From Psychrobacter okhotskensis (GTDB lineage: Bacteria > Pseudomonadota > Gammaproteobacteria > Pseudomonadales > Moraxellaceae), in NCBI RefSeq assembly GCF_013248965.1, contig NZ_JABRVQ010000023.1, forward strand, positions 1 through 62,556: DNA of 62,556 bases, given 5' to 3'. The notes below the pieces were generated by a model. That model had not been told where the DNA came from and searched no databases. It saw only the letters and a list, made by a program, of their open reading frames with translations. The position numbers and the translations under genes are program-made. Positions 9,878 to 17,504 of this stretch are shown in pieces (position 1 is the stretch's first letter; every line of letters starts with the position of its first letter).

Positions 9878-9909
9878 AGTTTACGAGTGTAAACTAATAT
9901 AATTATAAT
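9878..9909 (+). promoter_or_regulatory. Candidate accD promoter with overlapping palindromic operator
   Basis: TAGTTTAC at 9878-9885 and GTAAACTA at 9890-9897 form a perfect 8-bp inverted repeat with spacer GAGT. A -35-like TTTACG (9881-9886), a 17-bp spacer and a perfect -10 TATAAT (9904-9909) overlap it. A repressor bound here would block RNA polymerase. The block ACGAGTGTAAACTA recurs upstream of acpP at 46957-46971. The regulator is not known; a TetR-type fatty-acid regulator is one inference. Confidence 0.55.
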
Positions 9910-10012
9910 AGTGGTTGTTAAAATAGCATTTATTGATCGTTCTATAGATTGCTTGATATCGATAAGCATAATAGGTATCAATAAGTACAATAGACTGTCA
10001 TATATGTACCTA

Positions 10013-10054
10013 AAGATAGATACGTAAAGATAGGTACGTAAAGATAGGTACGTA
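10013..10054. repeat. 14-bp tandem repeat, three units
   Basis: The unit AAGATAGGTACGTA occurs three times in direct succession (10013-10026, 10027-10040, 10041-10054), with one base change in the first. It lies in the accD 5' leader about 80 bases before the start codon. It is too short and contiguous for a CRISPR. Copy number could vary between strains. Confidence 0.75.
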
Positions 10055-10134
10055 AACGTGTCGCATAACGGCTCATGTTATGCTGGTATTTGACGTTTGG
10101 TCTAGACAACCATTAAACTCTCAAGGACAAGGGA

Positions 10135-11127
10135 ATGAGCCAACTTGTCGATAAGCCTTTGATGATGGCAAATAATATGACTGATACAATAACAAAACCT
10201 GACATGACTACGCCGAACAATACTGAAAAAACCAATGCCGAGCCGAACGGGAACACCGCTGGGCAATCGTGGTTTAATCGCCCGATACCGGGTATCAAGC
10301 AGCAATTGACAGCGCCTTTGACAGCAGTAGAGACTGAGCCGTCAACCAAGTGCAGTAATTGTCATTCGATGATTACTAACACGGCGCTGATTTTTAACTG
10401 TTATGTGTGCCCGCACTGCGATCATCATTTACCGATGAGTGCTCGTGAGCGTCTGCATTGGATATTGGATCAAGTAGATGGTGAGCTTGGGCAAGAATTT
10501 ACGGCAAAAGATCCGCTAAGATTCGTCGATAGTAAGCCATATCCAAAGCGCATGAGTGAAGCGCAAGAAAAAACAGGCGAATCTGAAGCGCTGATTGCTA
10601 TGTATGGTAAGCTGCGCAATCTTGACGTCGTGGCTTGTGCTTTTGATTTCCGCTTTATGGGTGGCTCGATGGGCTCAGTCGTTGGCGATCGATTTGTTCA
10701 AGCGGCGGAAAAAGCCCTTGAAGAGAAAAAGCCGTTACTTTGCTTTGCAGCTTCCGGTGGTGCGCGTATGCAAGAAGGGCTATTGTCTTTGATGCAAATG
10801 GCTCGTACCGCAGCGGCGATTGAACGCTTAAGAATTGCTGGCGTGCCGTATATTGTGGTGCTGACCAATCCCGTTTATGGCGGTGTGACGGCATCGCTCG
10901 CTATGCTCGGTGATATTCATCTGGCAGAACCAAAAGCCATGATTGGCTTTGCTGGCAAGCGCGTGATTGAGCAAACGGTTCGTGAGACGCTAGAAGAGCC
11001 CTTCCAACGTGCCGAGTTCTTGTTAGAGCATGGCGTGGTCGATGAAGTGGTACATCGTCATCAGCTTATCGATACTATTTATCGCTTGCTAGCGAAATTA
11101 TGTGGTGTTCCTAATGTTGATGCTTAG
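10135..11127 (+). CDS. accD: Acetyl-CoA carboxylase carboxyltransferase subunit beta
   Basis: With AccA it transfers the carboxyl group from biotin to acetyl-CoA, forming malonyl-CoA, the first step of fatty-acid synthesis. A zinc ribbon is formed by Cys73, Cys76, Cys92 and Cys95 (CSNC...CPHC). It is followed by the crotonase-like carboxyltransferase fold with ASGGARMQEG and GGVTASLAMLGD. The 330 residues include an N-terminal extension of about 45 residues before QSWFNRP, where E. coli AccD begins; AAGGAC just upstream of 10135 supports this longer start. folC follows, as in E. coli. Confidence 0.96.
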   Translation: MSQLVDKPLMMANNMTDTITKPDMTTPNNTEKTNAEPNGNTAGQSWFNRPIPGIKQQLTAPLTAVETEPSTKCSNCHSMITNTALIFNCYVCPHCDHHLPMSARERLHWILDQVDGELGQEFTAKDPLRFVDSKPYPKRMSEAQEKTGESEALIAMYGKLRNLDVVACAFDFRFMGGSMGSVVGDRFVQAAEKALEEKKPLLCFAASGGARMQEGLLSLMQMARTAAAIERLRIAGVPYIVVLTNPVYGGVTASLAMLGDIHLAEPKAMIGFAGKRVIEQTVRETLEEPFQRAEFLLEHGVVDEVVHRHQLIDTIYRLLAKLCGVPNVDA

Positions 11128-11212
11128 CACAGAATAATAAGCATGAGCAGCTGATTCAGTTTATAACTGGCTAGCAGCGTGCTAATATCTCTAAAATATG
11201 CAAAACTCCTTA

Positions 11213-11253
11213 ATAGCATTTATCGTCATATAACGGTAAATGCTATTTTTGGT
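11213..11253 (+). terminator. Intrinsic terminator after accD
   Basis: A 14-bp stem (11213-11226 with 11235-11248, one T-G pair, 8-base loop) ends in TTTTT. It separates accD from folC. Confidence 0.8.
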
Positions 11254-11309
11254 TTTAGTTAGCAAATATACGGTCTTTATTTTCATAAAATTATATATAG
11301 GTTTGCGCC

Positions 11310-12665
11310 ATGTCTGATTCTCTAGCCCCTAATCCTGATAGCCCTAATGACAAAGCCAGCCTAACGGAATGGCTAGATTATATGCAGCAGATACACGTCT
11401 CGGCGATAGATATGGGTTTATCACGAGTATTGCCAGTCGCTGAAGCATTGGGTGTGGTAAAGTCAGCGCAAGATGATGCTTATGTATTTACTGTGGCAGG
11501 TACCAACGGTAAAGGCTCAACGACGGCAGTGATTGCACAGATGTGCCAAGCAGCGGGTTACAAGACAGCTCTCTATCAATCACCGCATCTGAGTGCTTTT
11601 AACGAGCGTGTACGTATCAATGGCGAAATGGTCAGCGATGAGATACTAATCAACGCTTTTTGCAAAGTAGAAGCGGCGCGATTACAGTGCGCTTTGACGT
11701 TGTCGTTTTTTGAGATGACCACATTGGCTGCATTATTGATATTTGCCGAAGCCGACTGTGATGTATGGGTGCTAGAAGTGGGACTCGGTGGTCGCTTAGA
11801 TGTCGTCAATATTATTGACCCTGATATGGCAGTCATTACCAATATTGGCATCGATCATGTCGATTGGCTTGGTGACAATGTCGAAGATATTGGCCGCGAA
11901 AAAGCAGGTATCTTACGCAATGATATGCCTCTGATTTACGGCGCTACCGACATGCCAACCAGTGTGCAGCAGGCTATCGATAAGAATCAGGCGACTTGTT
12001 ATCAAGTTGGCAAAGACTTCCATTATCGCGAGATCGATGCAATTACTTGGCAATATAGTAATGCTGCTGTTACTCTACAGTTGCCACGACCAGCACTGTC
12101 ACTAACCAATACTGCCAATGCCTTATCAGCAGTGCTGGCCAGTTCATTGGCTGTCGATATCGCTGCTATTGAGCAGGCGCTACAGACCGTTAAGCTTGCA
12201 GGGCGCTTTGACTATCGAGAGTTAGAGAATCGTCACTGGTTGTTTGATGTGGCACATAATGAGCAAGGCGTTGAGTTTTTATTAGCGCAATTACTACCGC
12301 TCTGGCAGCAACATGTGGCGAAGCAAAATAGTGATGAACAAACCAATAGCGCACCTGCAACTATCAAAATGCTCTTTTCTATGCTGGCGGATAAAGATAT
12401 CGACAAGGTCGTTCAACGTTTGACCGAATCAGGCTTGCCGATTAGCGACTGGTTCATCGCTGAGATTGACTATCCGCGTGCGGCGAGTACTGAGCAGCTG
12501 CAACGTATCTTGAGCAACTATGTGGATAGTGCGCAAATACATGAATTTAAACGTTTATCAGAAGCGACCGATGCCGTTATAAATGGCAGTCAGGCGCAAG
12601 ACCTCATTGTCGTTTGTGGTTCGTTCCATACCATTGGTGAGGTATTGGCAGCGTTTGAAGAATGA
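11310..12665 (+). CDS. folC: Folylpolyglutamate synthase / dihydrofolate synthase
   Basis: Adds glutamate to dihydropteroate and extends the polyglutamate tail of folates. A Mur-ligase-type enzyme of 451 residues. The ATP P-loop is GTNGKGSTT at 64-72, followed by SPHLSAFNERVRING and the GLGGRLDVVN block. The C-terminal Mur domain ends with VVCGSFHTIGEVL. It lies in the conserved order accD-folC-SPOR protein, though the accD terminator suggests its own promoter in 11254-11309. Confidence 0.95.
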   Translation: MSDSLAPNPDSPNDKASLTEWLDYMQQIHVSAIDMGLSRVLPVAEALGVVKSAQDDAYVFTVAGTNGKGSTTAVIAQMCQAAGYKTALYQSPHLSAFNERVRINGEMVSDEILINAFCKVEAARLQCALTLSFFEMTTLAALLIFAEADCDVWVLEVGLGGRLDVVNIIDPDMAVITNIGIDHVDWLGDNVEDIGREKAGILRNDMPLIYGATDMPTSVQQAIDKNQATCYQVGKDFHYREIDAITWQYSNAAVTLQLPRPALSLTNTANALSAVLASSLAVDIAAIEQALQTVKLAGRFDYRELENRHWLFDVAHNEQGVEFLLAQLLPLWQQHVAKQNSDEQTNSAPATIKMLFSMLADKDIDKVVQRLTESGLPISDWFIAEIDYPRAASTEQLQRILSNYVDSAQIHEFKRLSEATDAVINGSQAQDLIVVCGSFHTIGEVLAAFEE

Positions 12666-13052
12666 GAAATTAAGTGAAAATATGACCAGTTTAATGTTAG
12701 GGTCTATTGAACATTCAAGTATTAGGACTGCCAGTGCCACATTTGAATGTTCAATAGACCCTTATCTTAACAGCAGCGTGAGAGCAGACAGCATGAAAAA
12801 TATACTTTATAATCAAAGAGCTTTTGCAAACAAATAGATTTATTATAAGATGCTTTATAAAAGGTATTTTCATAAAAAAGCGTTTTCATAAAAACGTGCT
12901 GTTATAAATATGACATAATCTTTGAGAGATGATGGCAGTAACGGGCGGCAGCGGCTAATTATCAAAACCACTGGTAGGATATTAGCCGATAGGGTTTTAA
13001 CAATAACCGTGCCGACCAATCAACCTTATTACCAACTAAGAGACGTAAACGG
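12666..13052 (+). other. 387-bp spacer between folC and the DedD-like gene
   Basis: It contains the 62-bp inverted-repeat element described separately. The remainder is AT-rich with no credible gene. No clear promoter consensus was found. Confidence 0.4.
12700..12761. repeat. 62-bp element with perfect 19-bp inverted repeats
   Basis: GGGTCTATTGAACATTCAA (12700-12718) is the exact reverse complement of 12743-12761, with a 24-bp centre. TTA lies within a few bases on either side, compatible with but not proving a target duplication. It may be a tiny mobile hairpin element or an IS-end derivative. There is no T-run, so it is a poor terminator. Confidence 0.7.
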
Positions 13053-14264
13053 ATGAACTTTTCGAGACAAGCCTTATTGGGCATTGGGATGATTATCGGC
13101 GGTAGCGTAATGCTATATGCCATGGTGCAACAAATTGGTGACGGTAATAAACCTGAGCCCGTGACCGCGATGGTCGATAAGCCCAGTACCGAGCAAGCGG
13201 CACCGCAGCCACTCACCACTGACATCGACACTGAAAAACGTATCCTAGCGCAAAAGCAAAAAGAACGGGCGGCGCGGGTAGCTGAGCAAGAAAAGCGGGC
13301 GCAGCAGTTTTTGACGGAGCAAGAGACCGCGGAGGCGCAAGCCTTGGCAAAATCGCGGGCGGAAAATCAGCAGTATATAGCCAATAGCGCGCCTGCTGCC
13401 GAAGATGACAATAGTTCAGCAGCTGCTCAAAATGTGGTTCAACCCTCAAGCGCACAGCCTAGTACCAATAATGAAGCAACTGTCGCTACGAGCGACAATG
13501 ACAAGCAACAGGCCGCTCAAGCCCAGCAAAAAGAAGCCAAAAGACAGGCCGCGCTAAAAGAACAAGCCGCTGCCAAAAAAGAAGCGGAAGCAAAGCGACA
13601 GGCTGAAGCCAAACGCCAAGCGGAAGCAAAAAAGCAAGCTGAGGCTCAGACTATGGCTGAGAAAAAGAAACAAGCGGTTGAACAAGCAGCAGAAGCTGCC
13701 AAGAATGAACCACCAAAATCGCCTTCTGACTATCAAGTAAAAAGAGGTGATGGGTTGATAAAACTGGCGCGGCAATACAACATGCCTGTAGAAGTCTTAG
13801 CACAAGCGAATAATCTTTCGCCATCGACATCGTTACAACTGGGTCAGAGTATTACTATTCCATCGCGTAAGCAGGTAGATCGTTTAGCACGTGAAGCAGC
13901 AGCAGCCGAACAGGCTCGTGAAGAGAAGCGTCAAAAAGAAGAGGCGCTCGCCAAGAAGTCGACTGATGCCAAACGTGAAGCGCAGCAGAAACTCAGTGAA
14001 GCCCGTAAAGAAGTCAAAGAGACAGACGCTAAAGGTAGCTTTGGGGTACAAGTTGCCCTGGCGAATGACCAAGCCAAAGCCGATGAATTGGCCAAAAAAT
14101 TCAAGTCAGCAGGCTATCAAGTGAAGACTAGCGCTACCAGTCGTGGCGTCCGAGTCGTCGTCGGTCCTGAACGTGGTAAAGTCGCTGCCTTGGCACTAAA
14201 AGACAAAATCAATAGTGATCCCAAGGTAAATACGACGAGCGCTTGGGTACTTTACTGGCGTTAA
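13053..14264 (+). CDS. DedD-like envelope protein with LysM and SPOR domains
   Basis: 403 residues. A single N-terminal transmembrane helix lies at about 6-26 (ALLGIGMIIGGSVMLYAMV). A long Ala/Lys/Glu/Gln-rich, probably coiled-coil stretch follows at about 60-220. A LysM peptidoglycan-binding domain occupies 227-271 (YQVKRGDGLIKLARQYNMP). A second charged helix leads to a C-terminal SPOR domain from about 327, which binds denuded septal glycan. The position after accD-folC matches E. coli dedD, a division protein, but DedD has no LysM, so this is an expanded architecture. A role at the septum is inferred from the domains and context. Confidence 0.8.
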   Translation: MNFSRQALLGIGMIIGGSVMLYAMVQQIGDGNKPEPVTAMVDKPSTEQAAPQPLTTDIDTEKRILAQKQKERAARVAEQEKRAQQFLTEQETAEAQALAKSRAENQQYIANSAPAAEDDNSSAAAQNVVQPSSAQPSTNNEATVATSDNDKQQAAQAQQKEAKRQAALKEQAAAKKEAEAKRQAEAKRQAEAKKQAEAQTMAEKKKQAVEQAAEAAKNEPPKSPSDYQVKRGDGLIKLARQYNMPVEVLAQANNLSPSTSLQLGQSITIPSRKQVDRLAREAAAAEQAREEKRQKEEALAKKSTDAKREAQQKLSEARKEVKETDAKGSFGVQVALANDQAKADELAKKFKSAGYQVKTSATSRGVRVVVGPERGKVAALALKDKINSDPKVNTTSAWVLYWR

Positions 14265-14562
14265 AATAGTGTGAAAATCACTATAATCGGATGACTATTG
14301 TTGCTAAATAAACAGCAGAGTCTTGGTTAGATTTTATTGTTTTATCTGAGTTTTATTCAAACACGACATTTATTGTCGTGTTTTTTGTTTTAGTGTTTGC
14401 TGATTGGCGCAAGCTTAGCTACGATGTGCGCCGATTGCCCCTGATTTTTTCTGTATAACGGGTCAGCCTATAAGGGCTGCCCTGTCGCAGTTGAGTATGT
14501 ATGTCACTTTATGGAAGTCGTCATACATATTTGGCTGCCTTAATCATGTATAAGGTAAAACC
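14265..14562 (+). other. Spacer with terminator and further hairpins
   Basis: After the terminator at 14359-14386, a GGCGCA/TGCGCC hairpin (about 14405-14431) and a compact AGGGC-TGCCCT palindrome (about 14472-14482) precede the DUF2726 gene. No gene is seen. Confidence 0.35.
14359..14386 (+). terminator. Intrinsic terminator after the DedD-like gene
   Basis: The stem AAACACGACA pairs with TGTCGTGTTT around a 5-base loop and runs into a T-tract (14359-14386). Confidence 0.85.
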
Positions 14563-15093
14563 ATGTCATTTGGTGTTATATTTTTAATATTGGCCGTTGG
14601 GTTTTTAGGGCTGATTACCGTACCAAAGCTGTTGAAAAGACCTCCAGTTGTTGAGCCTGATCCAAAGCCAGTACGCGGTGATGAGTTGGCTATTTGGCCG
14701 TTTGCGCCGATGCCGATTATGACGGATACGGAAGTCATTTTCTTTAATAAGCTAAAAAGTGCGTTGCCGGAATATCATATTTTCGTTCAAGTTCAACTGT
14801 CACGCATTATCGAAGGCAATAGCAGTGAGGCGTCCGAGCGTAGCTTTTGGTTCAATCGTATCTGCCGTCAAAGCGTCGATTATGTGATTGTGGATATGGA
14901 TGCTCAGACCACGCTGATTGCTATCGAGCTTGATGATTGGACGCATAGTAGTAAGGCACGGCAAAAGGCGGACGATAAAAAGGACAAAGCTTTAGCCAGT
15001 GCTGGCATTGCTATCGTGCGCTTTCACGCTGAGCGTATGCCCAGTGCCGATATGCTCAGATATGAGCTGATGCAGGTGCTTGAGACTTATTGA
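14563..15093 (+). CDS. DUF2726 domain protein, membrane-anchored
   Basis: 176 residues. An N-terminal transmembrane helix (about 2-22, FGVIFLILAVGFLGLITV) precedes a cytosolic DUF2726 domain. That domain has the features of a restriction-endonuclease-like fold: VDYVIVD followed by LIAIELDDWTH and a lysine-rich helix (RQKADDKKDKAL), then AGIAIVRFHAERMP. Function is unknown; a nuclease-like role is only inferred from the D-x(n)-E-x-D pattern. It stands alone, with its own spacer on both sides. Confidence 0.75.
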   Translation: MSFGVIFLILAVGFLGLITVPKLLKRPPVVEPDPKPVRGDELAIWPFAPMPIMTDTEVIFFNKLKSALPEYHIFVQVQLSRIIEGNSSEASERSFWFNRICRQSVDYVIVDMDAQTTLIAIELDDWTHSSKARQKADDKKDKALASAGIAIVRFHAERMPSADMLRYELMQVLETY

Positions 15094-15097
15094 GCGT

Positions 15098-15132
15098 TAA
15101 TATAGTCAGTGAAAAGTAATATCGAACCATCA
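15098..15132. repeat. Dispersed repeat family B, copy 1
   Basis: A 27-bp core at 15099-15125 (AATATAGTCAGTGAAAAGTA then ATATCGA) is found exactly, in inverse orientation, at 22820-22846. A longer imperfect copy lies at 56538-56570. All are in intergenic DNA next to gene ends. Confidence 0.7.
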
Positions 15133-15269
15133 CGTACAGCTGATATTCATTTTTCTTGCTTGGTTGCTGTGCTTACCTAGACAGAGACGACAAAGAATGG
15201 ATATCAGCAATACCATCAGGTCTTTAGGATATTTTGACTATAGATAAAACCTTTACGAGGAATGCTTCA

Positions 15270-16235
15270 TCAGTCGCTTTTCTCATCGTGCTGCTTCGGA
15301 TAAATGACGATGGGTCTATTACCTTCAAAGTATAATCCTGTTTTTAAGATACCGTTTTCAGAATGGATAAGTGCCGACGGACGTCCATCATAAAAGTCGC
15401 GTTTGCTAAACCATTCAATATAATGGGCGGCGCGCAATGCGCTGATATCAAGTATCGCGAGAGTGCTCGTGTCGTACTTATCGCACCATTCGTGCATGGG
15501 AAAGCTTGGTGCTAGCCAAGATGGATAGACGAGATTATTGAGGCCCATTGGTAAAAAGAATCGCCCTTTGATCAAGCCATAACGCTTATCAATTTTAACC
15601 TGACCTTTATCCTTGGTATCTACCCACACTGTCCGAAATTGCTTGGTCTGCATATGTGTCATCTTGCGCTGTAAATTGTCATTGGCATTAATCCCCACCC
15701 AGTTCACAGGCTCAAACGGCGCTGACCCCATAAAAAACTTGATGGCCAGCTCCCAATGCTCGACCAGATTCTCATCATGATTATACAAAATCAAATCAAG
15801 CTCACCGATGGTCTGCTTGCCATTATATAGCTGCACATTATTCGCAAGTGTCTCATACGGATGCAGCTCGCGCGCAAACCCATCCTCTAACCAAAATGAC
15901 AGTAACCCTTCAAAGTGAAAACCCAAACGATTGGGGCTAGGACGCATCAGTAAATAGCGGGTCAGCGCCTGATAAGCATTGGTGCTATCTAGCTCTTTTA
16001 AACGCTGCTGATACGCTGCAAACTGCATTTGCCAAAAGTGTGCGCTATGTACCGATACGGCATGTGTATTCTGATGCGGTGCAAAGTCCAGCCATTCGGT
16101 TAAGACGTTAGGGCACGCCAGCACATATGCCAAATCACGTACATAAGGCCGCTGGTACATTTCCCAAGGTGCGTTATTTGTGACATGAGTAGATAAGGGC
16201 TGGGCTATAATTTTGGACATATGATAAGTCATCAT
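15270..16235 (-). CDS. DUF1853 family protein
   Basis: 321 residues, cytosolic, function unknown. It matches the DUF1853 pattern: an N-terminal VRDLAYVLACPNVL block, LGFHFEGLLSFWLEDG in the middle, then TIGELDLILYN and HWELAIKFFMG. The acidic and lysine residues in the last two blocks (E-L-D ... E-L-A-I-K) resemble a PD-(D/E)XK nuclease-like core. This similarity is an inference, not a known activity. It is transcribed towards DUF2726. Confidence 0.75.
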   Translation of the reverse strand: MMTYHMSKIIAQPLSTHVTNNAPWEMYQRPYVRDLAYVLACPNVLTEWLDFAPHQNTHAVSVHSAHFWQMQFAAYQQRLKELDSTNAYQALTRYLLMRPSPNRLGFHFEGLLSFWLEDGFARELHPYETLANNVQLYNGKQTIGELDLILYNHDENLVEHWELAIKFFMGSAPFEPVNWVGINANDNLQRKMTHMQTKQFRTVWVDTKDKGQVKIDKRYGLIKGRFFLPMGLNNLVYPSWLAPSFPMHEWCDKYDTSTLAILDISALRAAHYIEWFSKRDFYDGRPSALIHSENGILKTGLYFEGNRPIVIYPKQHDEKSD

Positions 16236-16715
16236 AACGGTGTAGCATTTACCCTAGCTGCTCGCTTGCCAAAAGTCTATAGATGACAAGTATCGGTTAG
16301 GGTAGTGCTTGATTGTGCTATTACTAAAGCATGATATTCATCATATAAAAATTAAGTTGAATAGCGCTTCTCAATAATGCCTTACTATTAAAACTAAGAT
16401 GATAACCTATGATAAATAACCATCTATACCATACTTCATGCATGACAATTCCACTACTTGTCGCTGCCTGTGCGTCTATGTCTATGGTAATAACTTTGGC
16501 TATGATAAAAAACCCTACTTTGCCATAAGAACCTATCTTAAAAGGTATTTGACAAGCAATTAATAGTGCATGGCTCCTATCAAATTGAGAAAATAAACGG
16601 TATTTATGAAGTATCAAGTTCTGAGAAAAAAAAGCAGTTATACATATAATAAAATCAAGCAACAGTTTGAATTGTTTGAATAGATAAAGATGATCGTTAT
16701 GAGAGGTAATATATT
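16236..16715. other. 480-bp AT-rich divergent spacer
   Basis: It lies between the divergent DUF1853 and secreted-protein genes. A 112-codon minus-strand frame at 16324-16662 begins with TTG, has no ribosome site and has random-looking composition, so I do not call it a gene. No repeat or clear promoter is seen. Confidence 0.35.
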
Positions 16716-17177
16716 ATGAAAGCATGGCTAGTTACTGCTGTTCTGATGGGTGTTACATTCGCTACCAATGCCAATGCCAGTGCTTTTGATGCTATGGATA
16801 AGTATTTTAAAGAGTTTGAGGTCGTAGATGAAAACTACCGTTACGTAGACTTAGAAGCCGCGTCTACTTTTTTTGACTTAATGGATCATATGTTTAATAA
16901 AAAGATTAAAAATGAGCAACCTGATTTTAAATTGGGTGGTAAAAATCACTTGATGAGCTGGCATGTCGACCTATACTCAAGCTCACTCGCTTTTAAGAAC
17001 ATGGAGCCTAGTTTCCAAGAGTCGGGTATGACTGAGCTTTGTAATGATTTTTATGGCGCAAAATACCAAGCTGCTAATAATGTTGTGGTTAAGCTATCTA
17101 GTTATGACAATCAGGATAATTTGGTAGAAACAGTGGTTTTGAACAAAGATGTCTGTGCAGGGGCTAGTAATCTGTAG
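16716..17177 (+). CDS. Small secreted protein, function unknown
   Basis: 153 residues. A typical Sec signal peptide (MKAWLVTAVLMGVTFATNAN, cleavage likely after ASA at about 21-23) is followed by a mature domain of about 130 residues with two cysteines (in ELCNDF and KDVCAG) that could form a disulfide. AGAGG precedes the ATG. No family is recognised. A periplasmic location is inferred from the signal peptide. It is a single gene closed by the terminator at 17266-17298. Confidence 0.65.
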   Translation: MKAWLVTAVLMGVTFATNANASAFDAMDKYFKEFEVVDENYRYVDLEAASTFFDLMDHMFNKKIKNEQPDFKLGGKNHLMSWHVDLYSSSLAFKNMEPSFQESGMTELCNDFYGAKYQAANNVVVKLSSYDNQDNLVETVVLNKDVCAGASNL

Positions 17178-17265
17178 ATTTGTCATCAAAGTAATTTAAA
17201 TGTCATACCTACACCTACTAAAAGTAACAACTGTAAGGCATTGCCCAAATTTTAATCAAAAAAAA

Positions 17266-17298
17266 GCCAACCATTGAAAACAATGATTGGCTTTTTTT
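17266..17298. terminator. Bidirectional intrinsic terminator between the secreted-protein gene and tRNA-Pro
   Basis: GCCAACCATTG (17266-17276) pairs with CAATGATTGGC (17281-17291) around AAAA with one mismatch. An A-run lies on the left and a T-run on the right. It serves the plus-strand gene and the minus-strand tRNA. Confidence 0.85.
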
Positions 17299-17313
17299 CT
17301 TTACTACTATGTT

Positions 17314-17390
17314 TGGTCGGAACGGCAGGATTTGAACCTGCGACCACTACACCCCCAGTGTAGTGCGCTACCAGACTGCGCTACGCCCCG
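17314..17390 (-). tRNA. tRNA-Pro (anticodon GGG)
   Basis: On the minus strand a 77-nt cloverleaf begins CGGGGCG and ends CGTTCCG-ACCA, with the CCA encoded. The anticodon arm is CTACA-CTGGGGG-TGTAG, giving anticodon GGG. The D arm (GCGCAGTCTGGTAGCGC) and T arm (GGTTCAAATCC) are standard. It reads CCC/CCU codons. Confidence 0.97.
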
Positions 17391-17504
17391 AATGACTGAC
17401 TATTTTACGCAAAATCGTACGTATTGCAAGAGCTATTTATTTTGCTCGATTTTTACAACACCATTCTACGTATCATAGTCAGCATAACTACTTCGCCGTT
17501 CACT

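Larger units (their letters stand above)
9590..10134 (+). other. 545-bp AT-rich trpA-accD spacer with tandem repeats
   Basis: No protein gene is seen. The spacer holds three degenerate 17-bp units at 9799-9849, a perfect palindrome overlapping a consensus-like promoter at 9878-9909, and three 14-bp tandem units at 10013-10054. Its length suggests accD is transcribed from its own promoter rather than from the trp genes. Confidence 0.6.

Noticed and set aside
10013..10054. Tandem 14-bp units as a CRISPR array
   Set aside because: Repeats are contiguous with no spacers and there are no cas genes.
12583..12837. 84-codon frame overlapping the folC end and the inverted-repeat element
   Set aside because: It overlaps folC in another frame and runs through both arms of the repeat; no coding signal.
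13554..14072. Antisense hydrophobic frames in the DedD-like gene
   Set aside because: The Phe/Leu-rich sequence is just the reverse of Lys/Glu/Ala/Gln codons in the coiled coil.
16324..16662. 112-codon minus-strand frame in the DUF1853 spacer
   Set aside because: It has a TTG start, no ribosome site, composition like AT-rich noncoding DNA and no recognisable motif.
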